Assembly: GCA_009778875.1 (NCBI GenBank)
Contig: WRFI01000002.1
Location: 1-46,382 of the forward strand
Direction of reading: 5' to 3'
Length of the DNA: 46,382 bases
DNA from: Propionibacteriaceae bacterium
Lineage (GTDB): Bacteria; Actinomycetota; Actinomycetes; Propionibacteriales; Propionibacteriaceae
Below the pieces are notes generated by a model. The model searched no databases, was not told the DNA's origin, and saw only the letters and a list, made by a program, of their open reading frames with translations. The stretch's first letter is position 1; each line of letters starts with the position of its first letter. This document shows, in pieces, positions 1-10,728 of this stretch. The translations under genes were made by a program, and so were the position numbers.

Positions 1-114
1 AATCGGGAAGGTGACGTTTTCGTCACGGTCGAGAACTACTTCGACTGGGATAATGAGCCGATGTTTGACTCAGCGAGCGTTCCATGGGTCCAAATGCCAG
101 CACTCAGCGAGTAA
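1..114 (+). CDS. C-terminal end of an unknown protein (partial)
   Basis: Frame 1 is open from the first base to a TAA at 112-114 and gives 37 residues, including the stretch VTVENYFDWDN. The start lies outside the window and I do not recognise the family. The position matters more than the content. This gene lies left of a tRNA 3' fragment at 395-432 that has no 5' half, so it may belong to a neighbouring integrated element rather than to the core chromosome. Bases 115-394 contain no gene that I can support. Confidence 0.4.
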   Translation, partial: NREGDVFVTVENYFDWDNEPMFDSASVPWVQMPALSE

Positions 115-361
115 GTCGACGATTCAGAGGAAGCCACGCCTCATACTGAGCTCGGGGACACGCGCAAGATCGCGCCGCAGAACGAGCCTGGTCTGACGCA
201 ATGATCCGACCACCGCTCCGGAGGATATGAACCCACTTCGAAACGACCCCGGTTCAGGTGTCCATTTACTGTCCACTTTGGAGTCAAAACGACCGAATCT
301 GACGAAACCCGGTAACACGAGCAGACGTCCAAACTACCTTGTCAACCACCAAATACGGCAC

Positions 362-2089
<1,728 letters not shown>

Positions 2090-2126
2090 GTTTCTTGTCT
2101 TTCCTGCTGGTCCTCGAATTGGGTTT

Positions 2127-2154
2127 GCCCCGGCCCGACAATGCGGGCCGGGGC
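2127..2154 (-). terminator. 11-bp perfect GC hairpin between transfer operon and integrase
   Basis: GCCCCGGCCCG (2127-2137) and CGGGCCGGGGC (2144-2154) are exact reverse complements around a 6-base loop. On the minus strand the hairpin comes after the last small gene of the transfer operon (stop at 2173) and before the integrase start (2089). It could therefore insulate integrase from transfer-operon transcription. No long T-run follows, which is common for terminators in GC-rich bacteria. Confidence 0.65.
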
Positions 2155-2172
2155 TTTCCGGGTTGGTGAATG

Positions 2173-2367
2173 TTAGCTTGGAATCGGCCCGACTGGTACG
2201 GTTGCTGGCCTGGTCAGGGGCGGTTTTCCGTCTTTCGCCCGGCTGATCGCCAAGTTCAGCAGCGCCTGGGTCAGCAGGTGCAAATCGGGGGTGTCGTGAA
2301 ATTCGGGTTCGACGAGGAAATCCCGGTCTGACCCTTGCGGTCGGGTGGCTGGCGACGGGCGGCTCAT
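2173..2367 (-). CDS. Small hypothetical protein
   Basis: This is a 64-aa hydrophilic protein with no family I recognise. Its ATG overlaps the stop of the DUF4913-like gene as ATGA (2364-2367), the coupling used repeatedly in this operon. That overlap is the main reason to accept it as a gene. A short helical segment (DLHLLTQALLNLAISRA) is followed by a basic, Pro-rich tail. It is the last gene of the operon before the hairpin at 2127-2154. Function unknown. Confidence 0.55.
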   Translation of the reverse strand: MSRPSPATRPQGSDRDFLVEPEFHDTPDLHLLTQALLNLAISRAKDGKPPLTRPATVPVGPIPS

Positions 2368-2975
2368 GATCCGGCTCCTTGCCGGTCGGCGGCCTCGGCG
2401 ACCAGCGCCATGTAGCGGGCTTCGATGTCACGGCGTCGCTTGACGTCCCACAGGACGAGGGTGACGAAGTCGTCGTACCGATCCTGCAGGTTCGGCGGCG
2501 GTGGCCAGTCGGAGACGTCGGGGTCGGGTTCACCGGGCCAGCGGGTCACCTGTTCGGGGCGGCAGGAGTCGATGCGGCAGCCCAACTGGGCGACAGCTTC
2601 GCGCATCCGGTTCTTCCACTCGTCCAAGTCTCTGATCCAGCCGAACGGCGCGGAGCCGTGCTGGTCCGGGTCGTAGGCGGCCAGCCAGTGGGTGTGCAGC
2701 GCCGACAGGTGCTCAACGAGCAGCTTGTGGCGGTGCCAGAACGGCGGAATCACCGTCGCCGGGATCGAGAACACGACACGCAGGTCTTCGACCCACTCGT
2801 TCAAACGGAGCCATTCGAACTCGGCCTCATCTGCCGTGAGCGCGGCCCAAACGACGGGGCGCGGCGCGCCGTCAGCCGGTGCTGGGTTGCCGCTCGAGTT
2901 GGTGTCGGCGGGCTGGTCAGGTAGGTCGTCGGGCCATTGGTCGGTGACGTAGGTGGTGTCCATGCCGGTTCTCAC
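2364..2975 (-). CDS. DUF4913-like protein of conjugative elements
   Basis: This 203-aa protein has the tryptophan-rich pattern seen in DUF4913 proteins of actinobacterial plasmids and ICEs: an LNEWVEDL segment, then PPFWHRH, a helix with HTHWLAAY, and a conserved Cys near CRIDSCRPEQ. Its role is not known to me beyond association with transfer regions. A GTG at 2975 overlaps the upstream SSB stop (GTGA), matching the overlap style of the operon. An ATG at 2963 is the alternative start. The stop overlaps the next small gene. Confidence 0.65.
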   Translation of the reverse strand: MRTGMDTTYVTDQWPDDLPDQPADTNSSGNPAPADGAPRPVVWAALTADEAEFEWLRLNEWVEDLRVVFSIPATVIPPFWHRHKLLVEHLSALHTHWLAAYDPDQHGSAPFGWIRDLDEWKNRMREAVAQLGCRIDSCRPEQVTRWPGEPDPDVSDWPPPPNLQDRYDDFVTLVLWDVKRRRDIEARYMALVAEAADRQGAGS

Positions 2976-3412
2976 ATCCCCACCGCGACCGGCTCGCCCG
3001 CAGCGGTGGCGGGCTGGATGTCGCAGGTGTTGGTGGGGCCTTGCTGCACTCTGGGGGTGCGGTCCACCTGGTAGCGGGTGTGCAACGTGTCGTGGCCGAT
3101 CTTGCGGGCGACGAACGTCTCCCTCTGCTGGGTGACGCCGTCTTTGTCGGGGGCGTCGAAGGTGTCGATGTAGCCCTCGGCGACGAACCGGTCGCCCTTC
3201 CTGAACTGCTCGGCGGCCTTGTCGGCGGTGGCCCGGAACAGAACCATGTCGTGGAAGCTGGACTCGGTTTGGGTGAAGGAGCCGTCTTCGTTGCGCAGGT
3301 AGTGCTCCTGACCGGCGCGGATGTAGGTGCGGCTGGTCCCGTCCTCGGTTCGGGAGGTGACCGGCGTCGTGGCGATGAAGCCCGACATTGACGTGGATGT
3401 TTTGATCGGCAT
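2972..3412 (-). CDS. ssb: Single-stranded DNA-binding protein, paralogue 2
   Basis: This 146-aa OB-fold protein should bind single-stranded DNA produced during conjugative transfer or element replication. SSB-like features include a strand-rich N-terminus, the segment SSFHDMVLFRATADKAAEQF, and then GDRFVAEGYIDTF. I chose the ATG at 3412 because AAGGA lies about ten bases upstream; a longer frame continues upstream without SSB similarity. It shares the N-terminal pattern IKTS..(L/M)SGFIA..PV with the upstream gene, so the two are tandem paralogues. The short C-terminus lacks the acidic tip of housekeeping SSBs. Confidence 0.75.
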   Translation of the reverse strand: MPIKTSTSMSGFIATTPVTSRTEDGTSRTYIRAGQEHYLRNEDGSFTQTESSFHDMVLFRATADKAAEQFRKGDRFVAEGYIDTFDAPDKDGVTQQRETFVARKIGHDTLHTRYQVDRTPRVQQGPTNTCDIQPATAAGEPVAVGM

Positions 3413-3494
3413 GAGTTGGCGGTCCTTTGCGCTTGGTGCGCCCACCACAAGCCGGGGCGCTCTCACCACCCAGGTGCGAGCCGACATCCTGACC

Positions 3495-3968
3495 TCACAG
3501 GGTCGGCGCGTCCGGCTTCCCGCCGTGGGCTGAGGTGAAGCCGACCGGCTGGGTTGGTCCGACCGGTCGGGTCGGCCCCACCGGTTCGAGGATGCCGGAG
3601 CGCGGATGGAGCCGGTGGAGCATCAAGTCGAACGAGAGGCTGGCGGCGTCGGGACCGACCCTGTCGGCGGTGAAAACAGGCCGTTCCTCGACTTGCCCGG
3701 TGTCAGCGTTGAGGACGTCTTCGACGCCCATGCGCCCGGCGGCGACAAACTGGTCGCCGACGCGAAGCCGCGACAGGGCCGCGACGGCTGAGCGGCGCAC
3801 GATCATGTGGCACAGGTCGGGTTTCAGTGCGACAACGTCACCGTCACTAGTGCGCCCAACCCTGGATTGGCCGACAGTGACATCGGCGCGAATGTGGTCG
3901 CCCTCAGGTGTTTGGACGGGCTTGTCGGCGATGAAACCCGACAGCGCCTGGGACGTCTTGATGGTCAC
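3495..3968 (-). CDS. ssb: Single-stranded DNA-binding-like protein, paralogue 1
   Basis: This 157-aa protein begins with the same IKTSQALSGFIADKPV pattern as the SSB just downstream and retains a GDQFVAAGRMGVEDV strand segment typical of the OB fold. It differs in the middle (ALKPDLCHMIVRRSAVAAL) and ends in a Pro/Gly/Val tail with short repeats of the type PVGPT. The GTG start at 3968 overlaps the coupling-protein stop as GTGA. Two diverged SSBs side by side in a transfer operon suggest different substrates or partners. That is an inference. Confidence 0.65.
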   Translation of the reverse strand: MTIKTSQALSGFIADKPVQTPEGDHIRADVTVGQSRVGRTSDGDVVALKPDLCHMIVRRSAVAALSRLRVGDQFVAAGRMGVEDVLNADTGQVEERPVFTADRVGPDAASLSFDLMLHRLHPRSGILEPVGPTRPVGPTQPVGFTSAHGGKPDAPTL

Positions 3969-5749
3969 GACGCCGCCTCACCGCCGGTTTGCAGACGGGC
4001 CTCCAGCGCCTTGCGGTTGGCCTGTAACTGGGCGGCGTCAGGGCGTGACGGCCAGGCCCGCAGGTCGGTGATGATTGGTCGGGTGGTGCGCAGCAGGGTG
4101 ACGCCGACCCCGAACGGCAGGGTGCGGATCACCTCGGGCGGCATGACCGGCACCCGCCGGATTGACCGTTGCGTCGTGGTGAAGCCCTGCTCGGAGATCG
4201 TGTCCGACGTCGTCGTTTCGTCACGTTCACCGATGAGAGTGGAGATGTCCCGCAGGTCGGTGGGCGAGGATGCTCCGCCGAGGATGATCTTGACGATGGA
4301 GGCGTCCCAGATGGCTCCGGCGGCGTCTTGGCCCCACTTCTGACGCGCCTGCGACAAGGATTGAAGGACGGGCATGGTCGTGATGCCGGTGCCCCCACCC
4401 TCCGCCATCAACGTCGGCAGGGATGGCAGTGGGGCGATGTTGGCGACCTCGTCCAGCGCCAGCAGCAGCGGTGGATCGAGACGAGCACCAGGTGATTTCG
4501 CGGCGAGGCGTCGGGCTGTTTCGACGAGGTCTTCGACGAACGCCGCCACCAGCGGTGCCGAGGCCCCGGCTCCCGCGCCGGTGGCCAGCAGGAACAGCGT
4601 TCCGTGCTGCTGAAGGAAGGTGGTCGGGTCGAAGTCTTCGCCGTCCCTGGGGCTGACGGTGTCGAGGACTCTGGGGTCGGCCAGGGAGGCGAGTGCGAGG
4701 GAGACGCCTTGCCAGATGGAGTCTCTGGTGCGTGGATCGGAGTGGATCATGGCGTCGAGGGCGTCGGCCCAGCCGGTTGCGGCACCGGTGTTGGTTCGCA
4801 GGGTTTGGACGGCGTCGATGGCGGCGTTCGGGTCGAGCGTCCAGCGGAACAGTTCGGCGGAGCTTCTGTCGTCGAGGGCGGCGGCGTGAAGCAGGGATTG
4901 GAGGGCGACTCTGGTTTTGCCTTCCCAGAAGCCGCCGTTCTCGACCCCGCCACCGCCGATGCCGGTCGCTGCCGCCAGGCCGGTGGCACGGATCATTGCC
5001 GTTAATGGATCGGCGCAGCCGCGCACGGGTGACCAGCACAGGCCAGATGGCACGCCTTCGGCGAGGTGTTGGGGGTCGAAGACCGCGACCGGGCCGTGCG
5101 CTTTCCGGGCGGTCATGGTGGCGGTGAGGTTGTCGGGGCGGGTGGAGGTGGTGACGACCGCGCCGGGCGCGTCCAGAATCGCGTTGATCACGATGTGCAG
5201 ACCCTTACCGGAACGCGGCGGGCCGATCAGCAAGATGCTGTCTTCGACTGACGCCCAGACTCCGACGCCGTGGCCGGTGCCGAGCAGGTAGCCGATATCG
5301 GCGGGCTTGGGCTGCTGAATCGACGGGCGCAGCGTTGCGGCGCGTTTCAGGAGGGCTCGGTCGGAGGCCAACATGCGGACTTCGTCGCGGGTGGCGGTTC
5401 CGGCGATGCGGTGTGGGTCGGTGGCCGTCTTCTCCGACGAGCGGCGAACCACGCCCCACAGCCACATGCCTGCCACGGCCAGCCCTGTCAGCGCGACGAC
5501 GGTGACAGCCCAGTAGGCGACCGGGTTGAGACCGTCGGCACCCAGCGCCAAGCCTGGGTCGGTGAGATGGGCCAGTACGCCAAGACCAGCGGCCCACGAC
5601 CCGGCTGGTTGCGGCTGGCCGGTGATCAGACAAGCCAGACTGCCCGCCTCGCGCAGCAGCAGCGCGAGCAGAGCGAGGCCGATCATGGCGGCGATGGCCA
5701 GGTTCAGCATGGAGTCGCGGCCCGCCGGTGCCGGTGTTTGGGGGTTCAC
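3965..5749 (-). CDS. Type IV coupling protein (VirD4/TraG-type ATPase)
   Basis: This protein of about 594 aa should dock the relaxase-DNA complex to the secretion channel. Two hydrophobic segments near residues 16-36 and 82-101 would anchor it in the membrane. They are followed by a Walker A GPPRSGKG near 176-183 and a Walker B LLLALDEVANI near 429-439, then the segment MPVLQSLSQARQKWG typical of VirD4-like proteins. I chose the GTG at 5749 because it overlaps the stop of the upstream gene as GTGA; the frame also offers an ATG at 5710. The overlaps place it in one transcriptional unit with the VirB4-like genes. Confidence 0.9.
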   Translation of the reverse strand: MNPQTPAPAGRDSMLNLAIAAMIGLALLALLLREAGSLACLITGQPQPAGSWAAGLGVLAHLTDPGLALGADGLNPVAYWAVTVVALTGLAVAGMWLWGVVRRSSEKTATDPHRIAGTATRDEVRMLASDRALLKRAATLRPSIQQPKPADIGYLLGTGHGVGVWASVEDSILLIGPPRSGKGLHIVINAILDAPGAVVTTSTRPDNLTATMTARKAHGPVAVFDPQHLAEGVPSGLCWSPVRGCADPLTAMIRATGLAAATGIGGGGVENGGFWEGKTRVALQSLLHAAALDDRSSAELFRWTLDPNAAIDAVQTLRTNTGAATGWADALDAMIHSDPRTRDSIWQGVSLALASLADPRVLDTVSPRDGEDFDPTTFLQQHGTLFLLATGAGAGASAPLVAAFVEDLVETARRLAAKSPGARLDPPLLLALDEVANIAPLPSLPTLMAEGGGTGITTMPVLQSLSQARQKWGQDAAGAIWDASIVKIILGGASSPTDLRDISTLIGERDETTTSDTISEQGFTTTQRSIRRVPVMPPEVIRTLPFGVGVTLLRTTRPIITDLRAWPSRPDAAQLQANRKALEARLQTGGEAAS

Positions 5750-6306
5750 CAACGCTCGATCTGGGGTTGCGGTCGGGCGGTACGACCGGACTCACGCCCG
5801 ATCAGCAGCGTCTCCGACGTGACCCACGAAGGAAGCGTCACCGGGACAGTGCCGTCAACGTTGGCGACAGTCGTGCCGACCACGGCTACTACCGCCACCA
5901 GTTCACCTGGCTTGAAACCGTCGACCATCGGCTGCGCGTCAACTGTGGCTGGAGAGGCCGCGTCCGCCTGGCTGGGATCATTAGTCTCGGTCGGTGGTAG
6001 CGCGTGGCGAGGTCCGGCGTGGATGATCGGTTCGGGCAGTGAACTGGCGGGTGTCACCGGACGCAAGTCGATCACCCCGGACGTCACCGTCCCATCGGTT
6101 TCGGTGATCGACACGGTGAACGGCTGCTCCAGGCGAGACCACAGGTGGTCCATCAACACCCCGAAACTGTCGCGGGTCAACGGCAGCAGATCAGCGGGCG
6201 GTTGGTAGTCGACGCCGAACACCGTCACCGTCATGTGGTCGGGTGGGCTGATCGTGCAGGCGACGATGGGCTGGTCGGGGGTCCACGGCTGGAAGTCTGT
6301 GCTCAT
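5746..6306 (-). CDS. Hypothetical protein of the transfer operon
   Basis: This 186-aa protein has no family I recognise. The first half looks beta-rich (MTVTVFGVDYQPP, FTVSITETDGTVTSGVIDLR). A Pro/Ala/Asp linker follows, then a second beta-like segment (ELVAVVAVVGTTVANVDGTVPVTL). There is no clear signal peptide or convincing membrane helix. It lies between the VirB4-type ATPase (stop at 6328) and the coupling protein, whose start it overlaps. This suggests an accessory role in transfer. The ribosome-binding site before the ATG at 6306 is weak. Confidence 0.6.
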   Translation of the reverse strand: MSTDFQPWTPDQPIVACTISPPDHMTVTVFGVDYQPPADLLPLTRDSFGVLMDHLWSRLEQPFTVSITETDGTVTSGVIDLRPVTPASSLPEPIIHAGPRHALPPTETNDPSQADAASPATVDAQPMVDGFKPGELVAVVAVVGTTVANVDGTVPVTLPSWVTSETLLIGRESGRTARPQPQIERW

Positions 6307-6327
6307 AACCGCCAGGTGCGCGGGCGG

Positions 6328-7881
6328 CTACCAGGCGTTCTGGCGGGCGTCAGTTGAGAACAGTCGCATCTCATCGGGATGAAGCTGTGCCGCGACGAGA
6401 AAGCTGCGGTTGCGAATGCGCCACAGGCCCTGACCGGTCGCCAGGGTCGGTAGAAGCTTCATCTCCGCACCGGTCAGGCCGAGGGCTTCGCCGGTGGCGG
6501 TCATCTGGTCGGACTCTTGCCGGTAGATGATTCGGGTCTCAGCATTCGCCAGCAGACTGGATGCCAGCGCGCGCATGGCGGTGCCTTGGTCGCCGACGTT
6601 GTCGAGGTCACCCAATCTATGGAAGATCAGCATGTTGGCGATGCCGTAATGGCGAGCCAGCCGCCACTGGGCGTCCATCCTCCGCAGCAACGCCGGGTGG
6701 GACATGAGCCGCCAGGCTTCGTCGTAGATGACCCAGCGTTGCCCGCCTTCGGGGTCGAGCAGTGCGGATTCCATCCAGGCCGACGAGCACGTCATCAACA
6801 CACTGATGAGCGTCGAGTTCTCCGCGACCGCCGACAGGTCGAGGGAGATCATGGGCAGGGTCGGGTCGAAGCGGACGGTGGATGGTCCGTCGAATAGCCC
6901 GGCCAGGTCACCGGCGACGAGACGGCGCAGGGCGTGGCCGACCTGCCTGCCGTCCTCGGCCAGACGCCCATCCGGGTCGTCGGCTTGGTCGGGGGCGAGG
7001 ATGTGGTCGACGACCATCGGCAACACCGGCACCGAGTTGTCTGCGACGGTCGCTGTGAGGGCGGTGTCGATTGCGGTGTGCTCCAACGAAGCCAGGCGTC
7101 GTTCCAGCACGGTCTCGGCGAGCGCGCCGATCAGGTCGCGGCGGCGCGACGCGACCTGCGTCTGCCATTCGATGTCGGACAGGTGGCCGGGCCGGTAGCC
7201 CTCATCCAGCGGGTTCAGTCGGGCGGGCAGGCCATGCCCGAGGCGGATGGCCATGCCGCCGACCGCTTCGGCGACAGGTGTGTGCTCACCCTTCGGATCA
7301 CCCGGCACATACACCCTGCGCCCAAACGGCATCGACCGGGTGTAGAGCGACTTCGCCAAACTCGACTTGCCCGAGCCGACGATCCCCGCCAGCACGATGT
7401 TGGGGGCGGTGATCACACCGTTTCGGTACAGCACCCACGGGTCATACACGAACGATGATCCGCCGAACATGTCCTGCCCGACGAACACACCCTCACTCCC
7501 GAGTCCGCCCTCAGCGAGAAACGGGTACGCCCCCGCCAGGGTGGCGGTGGTGTCCTGATGGGCAGGCAGCCGGAACCGGCCAGAGGTGCGCAGCGTGGCC
7601 GGGCCTGGTTCACCGGCGGCGGGCAGGAACGTGGTGTCGGTGGCCTCGGCGCGAGCTTGCGCCGTCTGCGCCCTCATCCGGGCGCGGTCCTGTGATCGCG
7701 CGTCGGCCACGGCCTGCTTGGCCTGGCGGGCTTGCTTGCGCCGGTCGCGCCGGGACTGCCGGGCGGGCTGGACGAGGACGGCGGCGTGCGTGTGTTGGCT
7801 TAGTTCCACATCTGCCAGGTGAGCCGTCCGCCCCCAGTGCAGGAGGTGTCCCTTTGAGCCGGGCCGCATCGCAAGGTTCAC
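6328..7881 (-). CDS. VirB4/TraC-type conjugation ATPase
   Basis: This 517-aa P-loop ATPase should energise the type IV secretion channel. Walker A is AGIVGSGKSS near residues 165-174. A Walker B-like VIYDEAWRLMS occurs in the C-terminal half, followed by the VirB4 pattern ANAETRIIYRQE and GLWRIRNR. The N-terminal 80 residues are basic and coiled-coil-like. The GTG at 7881 overlaps the upstream stop as GTGA and is preceded by GGGCAGC; an in-frame ATG at 7869 is the alternative. A much longer open frame continues antiparallel to nothing conserved and is not used. The upstream SCO6880-like protein may supply the missing VirB4 N-terminal part. Confidence 0.88.
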   Translation of the reverse strand: MNLAMRPGSKGHLLHWGRTAHLADVELSQHTHAAVLVQPARQSRRDRRKQARQAKQAVADARSQDRARMRAQTAQARAEATDTTFLPAAGEPGPATLRTSGRFRLPAHQDTTATLAGAYPFLAEGGLGSEGVFVGQDMFGGSSFVYDPWVLYRNGVITAPNIVLAGIVGSGKSSLAKSLYTRSMPFGRRVYVPGDPKGEHTPVAEAVGGMAIRLGHGLPARLNPLDEGYRPGHLSDIEWQTQVASRRRDLIGALAETVLERRLASLEHTAIDTALTATVADNSVPVLPMVVDHILAPDQADDPDGRLAEDGRQVGHALRRLVAGDLAGLFDGPSTVRFDPTLPMISLDLSAVAENSTLISVLMTCSSAWMESALLDPEGGQRWVIYDEAWRLMSHPALLRRMDAQWRLARHYGIANMLIFHRLGDLDNVGDQGTAMRALASSLLANAETRIIYRQESDQMTATGEALGLTGAEMKLLPTLATGQGLWRIRNRSFLVAAQLHPDEMRLFSTDARQNAW

Positions 7882-9341
7882 GCTGCCCGGCACAGCGGCA
7901 GCGCGGCGACGGTGAACGCCTGGGCTTGCTGGCCGACGAGTATTCGGGTTTCGCAGGAGGCTTGGACTGCGGCTTGTTCGATGGCCGCGACGGCGGCCTG
8001 CAACTTGTCCTCGCTCGGTGCGCTGATGGCGATGAGTCCGGTGTAGCGGCAGATGCCGTGCCCGCTGGTGAGGTCGGCTTCTTGTTGGAGGACGTCGTGG
8101 TATTCGGCGGTTTGAGCGGCGTCTTCGATCTGGCCGATCTTCTGACGTTGGGCTTGGTCGGCGATGTGCTCGGTCTTCTTCCGGCGTATGTCGCGGGCTG
8201 CCTGGTCGGCCCGCATCGGCGTGCAGGTCAGGGAGAAGGCTCGCCGGATGCCCGAGGACAGGAGAATCGGCGCGAGGAAGCCGGGGAACACTTGGGCGCG
8301 CGGCCACTCGCTGATCCACAACACGGCGTGGTGGGCGGTGTCGGTGCGCAGGCCGTCCCAGGTTTCGTGGACGGCAACCGGCCCGGCGGTGGCGAGGTCG
8401 CGTCCAATGGTCGGGTTGCGTTCCAGGTCACCGGAGGCGGCGGGGTCGTAGGCGGAGCGGAGCATGAACGCGACCTGGGCGGGGTCGAGCCACCGCCCAG
8501 GGTTGAGGTCGGCGGAGCGTAGCGCGGTGGTCAGGGTGTTCATCTCTTGGCCGAGGACGGACGCAGCGCCTTTCATGCCACCTCCGGCGGCACGGATCGC
8601 CTTGCCCGCCGCTTTCATGTCGAGTGCGAGGCTGATGGTGGTGGCGTGGCGTTCGGAGGCTGGCCCGGCGCGCTGGATGAGGTCCTGGTAGACGCGGGCG
8701 GTCCAGGTTCCGTCGTCGTGGCCGTGGCGTCGCCACCAGTCGGCCAACCCACTACCGGAGTCAGGCAGGGTGCGCTCCAGTATCTGCAACCGAGCGATCC
8801 GCCCCGACCGGGTGCAGGTGGCTAGGACACGGCTCCAGGTGTCGACGCGGCGCTGCTGATCCGCCGGGTCGAGCAGCACGAACGACGGATGCGTCACCTC
8901 GACTATTGCGGTCAGGGTTTGCTGGTGTGGGTCGTGGGTCATGCACGCCCCGGTGGCCGGATCATCCCACTGCCGCAGAGCGGCGGCGTCGCCGGGTAGG
9001 GCGAGGGTTCCGGCGGGTCGTGGTTTGGCGAGGTTCTTCTTGAACACGGTTTGTCCTTGGTAGGTGCGGGTGGCCCACTGCCAGGCGATGGGTGCCCATT
9101 CGATGAGCTTGCGGCCCTGCACCGGCACGAGAGCCAGAGCCAGGGCGGGCAGCCAGATCAGCGCGGAGACGGCCAGCGGGATCGACCCGCCGATGTACAG
9201 GGCGGCGACCAGTGCGATGGCGGCGGCACCGAGGCAGCCGAGTTGGGCTCCAGACAGGCCCAGCAGCAGGCCACGTTTGGCGAGCCGGGAGAACTTCACC
9301 GGGCTCAGCGTGTAGTCGTCACGAGCGGTAGTGGCTGGCAT
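7878..9341 (-). CDS. SCO6880-family membrane protein of the transfer apparatus
   Basis: This 487-aa protein starts with two close hydrophobic segments (about residues 27-65, LLLGLSGAQLGCLGAAAIAL and IPLAVSALIWLPALALAL), giving a PrgI-like membrane anchor. A long soluble region follows with the pattern of SCO6880-family proteins (TAIVEVTHPSFVLLDPADQQ, VLWISEWPRAQVFPGFL, SLTCTPMRADQAARDIRRKK). These proteins normally sit directly before the VirB4-type ATPase, as here. By position and size the pair may represent a split VirB4, with this protein as the non-ATPase half; that is an inference. The ATG at 9341 lies three bases after the VirB6 stop. Confidence 0.82.
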   Translation of the reverse strand: MPATTARDDYTLSPVKFSRLAKRGLLLGLSGAQLGCLGAAAIALVAALYIGGSIPLAVSALIWLPALALALVPVQGRKLIEWAPIAWQWATRTYQGQTVFKKNLAKPRPAGTLALPGDAAALRQWDDPATGACMTHDPHQQTLTAIVEVTHPSFVLLDPADQQRRVDTWSRVLATCTRSGRIARLQILERTLPDSGSGLADWWRRHGHDDGTWTARVYQDLIQRAGPASERHATTISLALDMKAAGKAIRAAGGGMKGAASVLGQEMNTLTTALRSADLNPGRWLDPAQVAFMLRSAYDPAASGDLERNPTIGRDLATAGPVAVHETWDGLRTDTAHHAVLWISEWPRAQVFPGFLAPILLSSGIRRAFSLTCTPMRADQAARDIRRKKTEHIADQAQRQKIGQIEDAAQTAEYHDVLQQEADLTSGHGICRYTGLIAISAPSEDKLQAAVAAIEQAAVQASCETRILVGQQAQAFTVAALPLCRAA

Positions 9342-9344
9342 GGG

Positions 9345-10691
9345 TCAGGCCGCCTGCGCTGGGGCTGGTGGCGGCTCGGGCGGCGGTGTGCCGCCGGTCG
9401 GGGTGAACACCGTCATCGACGGCGTGGGCGTCGGTGCGGACGGTGGTGTGGGTTCGGCGGCTTCCCCCGCACTGTCCGCCGCGCCCGCGACCGTTCCGCC
9501 GAGGGCTGGTCCGGCTTCGGCGGCACCCTGGACGACTTGCGCGCCGATGATCACAGCGGCTGCAGGCCCAGCCGCAGCAGCCGCACCACCGGATGCGCCT
9601 GCGCCGGCGGAACCGGCACCGGCCCCAGCCGCCCCGTCAGTCGCCGCCACATCCGTCGACGTCGTGCTCGCCGTGGCGGGTGACGGGCTGGACGGGGACG
9701 GTGTTGATCCGCCAGACGACCCCGAGCCGCCACCGAGCGTCGATGGCGGGTTCGACGGGGTCGGTTTGATCGGGACGGGCCGGTTCAGCGCCGACTTGGC
9801 TTCCTGCTCCGCCGACATCAGGTGGTACATGTCCGCGCCCATGAAGGAGATGAACTTGTACGCCATGTACGGGGCGAACGTCGCAATCAACATCACCACC
9901 ACACCGGTCACCGCATCGCCGACCGACTGCAGATCAGGCTCCAAGGGTGACCCGGCCATGGAAACCCCGACCAGGAGGGTGACGACCAGGACGAGCTTCG
10001 ACAGGATCATGGCGATCACGAAGCTGGCCCATTTGCCGAACCAGCCCCTGGCGTGATCCCACGATGAACCGGCCATGGCGAACGGGCCGAACACCAACGC
10101 GACCAGCAGCAGCGCCTTCCTGATTAGCAGGCTGAACCAGACGACGAGGGCCGAGCTGATCGCCAATCCGGCGAGGAAAATCGTCAAGATCGCCCCGGCA
10201 CCGGGTGCGGCGATATCAATGCCGGTCAGCCCAGCGGCCAGAACGGCGATCTTGCCTCCCATCGACTCCATCGTGTTCCCGGTGGCCTGCACGATGCCGA
10301 TGCTGATCTGGTCCGTAGCCTCCAGGAGCAGTCCGGTCAGGGTGAGGATGAGGAAAGAGCCAAGCACGGCTTTCGCCAACCCGGTGACGGCCCTGCCTAA
10401 CGCTCCGGGTTCGTGGCGTATCAGCCCGGTGATCAACTGGAAGCAGAAGAAGATGAGCATCACCATGACGGCGACGCCGAACATCAGGGCGTAGACCTTG
10501 GTGTATTGGGGGTTGGTGACGTCGACCAGGGTGGTCTTGTCGAACACGTTCCACACTTGCTCGAACACCCACCCGGCGGCTTTGCCGCAGGCGGAGGCGA
10601 GCCAGTCGAACGGGGCGGACACCAGCGAGGCTGCGCCTTCGCCGACTTTCTCGCACACGTAGCTGATGCCGGGGACGTCGCACACACCCAT
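9345..10691 (-). CDS. VirB6/TrbL-type polytopic membrane protein
   Basis: This 448-aa protein has several strong hydrophobic helices. They include VYALMFGVAVMVMLIFFCFQ, an FLILTLTGLLL segment, ILTIFLAGLAISSALVVWF, KALLLVALVFGPFAMAG and FVIAMILSKLVLVVTLLVG. The C-terminal 150 residues are low-complexity Pro/Ser/Ala/Gly, probably disordered. The KALLLVALVFGP(F/I) segment is characteristic of actinobacterial VirB6/TrbL-like channel proteins. GAGGAA precedes the ATG at 10691. It lies just downstream of a pilin-like gene, the usual order in these transfer operons. Confidence 0.85.
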   Translation of the reverse strand: MGVCDVPGISYVCEKVGEGAASLVSAPFDWLASACGKAAGWVFEQVWNVFDKTTLVDVTNPQYTKVYALMFGVAVMVMLIFFCFQLITGLIRHEPGALGRAVTGLAKAVLGSFLILTLTGLLLEATDQISIGIVQATGNTMESMGGKIAVLAAGLTGIDIAAPGAGAILTIFLAGLAISSALVVWFSLLIRKALLLVALVFGPFAMAGSSWDHARGWFGKWASFVIAMILSKLVLVVTLLVGVSMAGSPLEPDLQSVGDAVTGVVVMLIATFAPYMAYKFISFMGADMYHLMSAEQEAKSALNRPVPIKPTPSNPPSTLGGGSGSSGGSTPSPSSPSPATASTTSTDVAATDGAAGAGAGSAGAGASGGAAAAAGPAAAVIIGAQVVQGAAEAGPALGGTVAGAADSAGEAAEPTPPSAPTPTPSMTVFTPTGGTPPPEPPPAPAQAA

Positions 10692-10728
10692 CTGGGTTCC
10701 TCACTTCCTCTTGGCCGGTCGGTTTGGG

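Noticed and set aside
2090-2533. 148-codon N-terminal extension of the integrase frame
   Set aside because: There is no recombinase similarity, it overlaps two coupled genes and a perfect hairpin, and a good RBS is found at the ATG at 2089.
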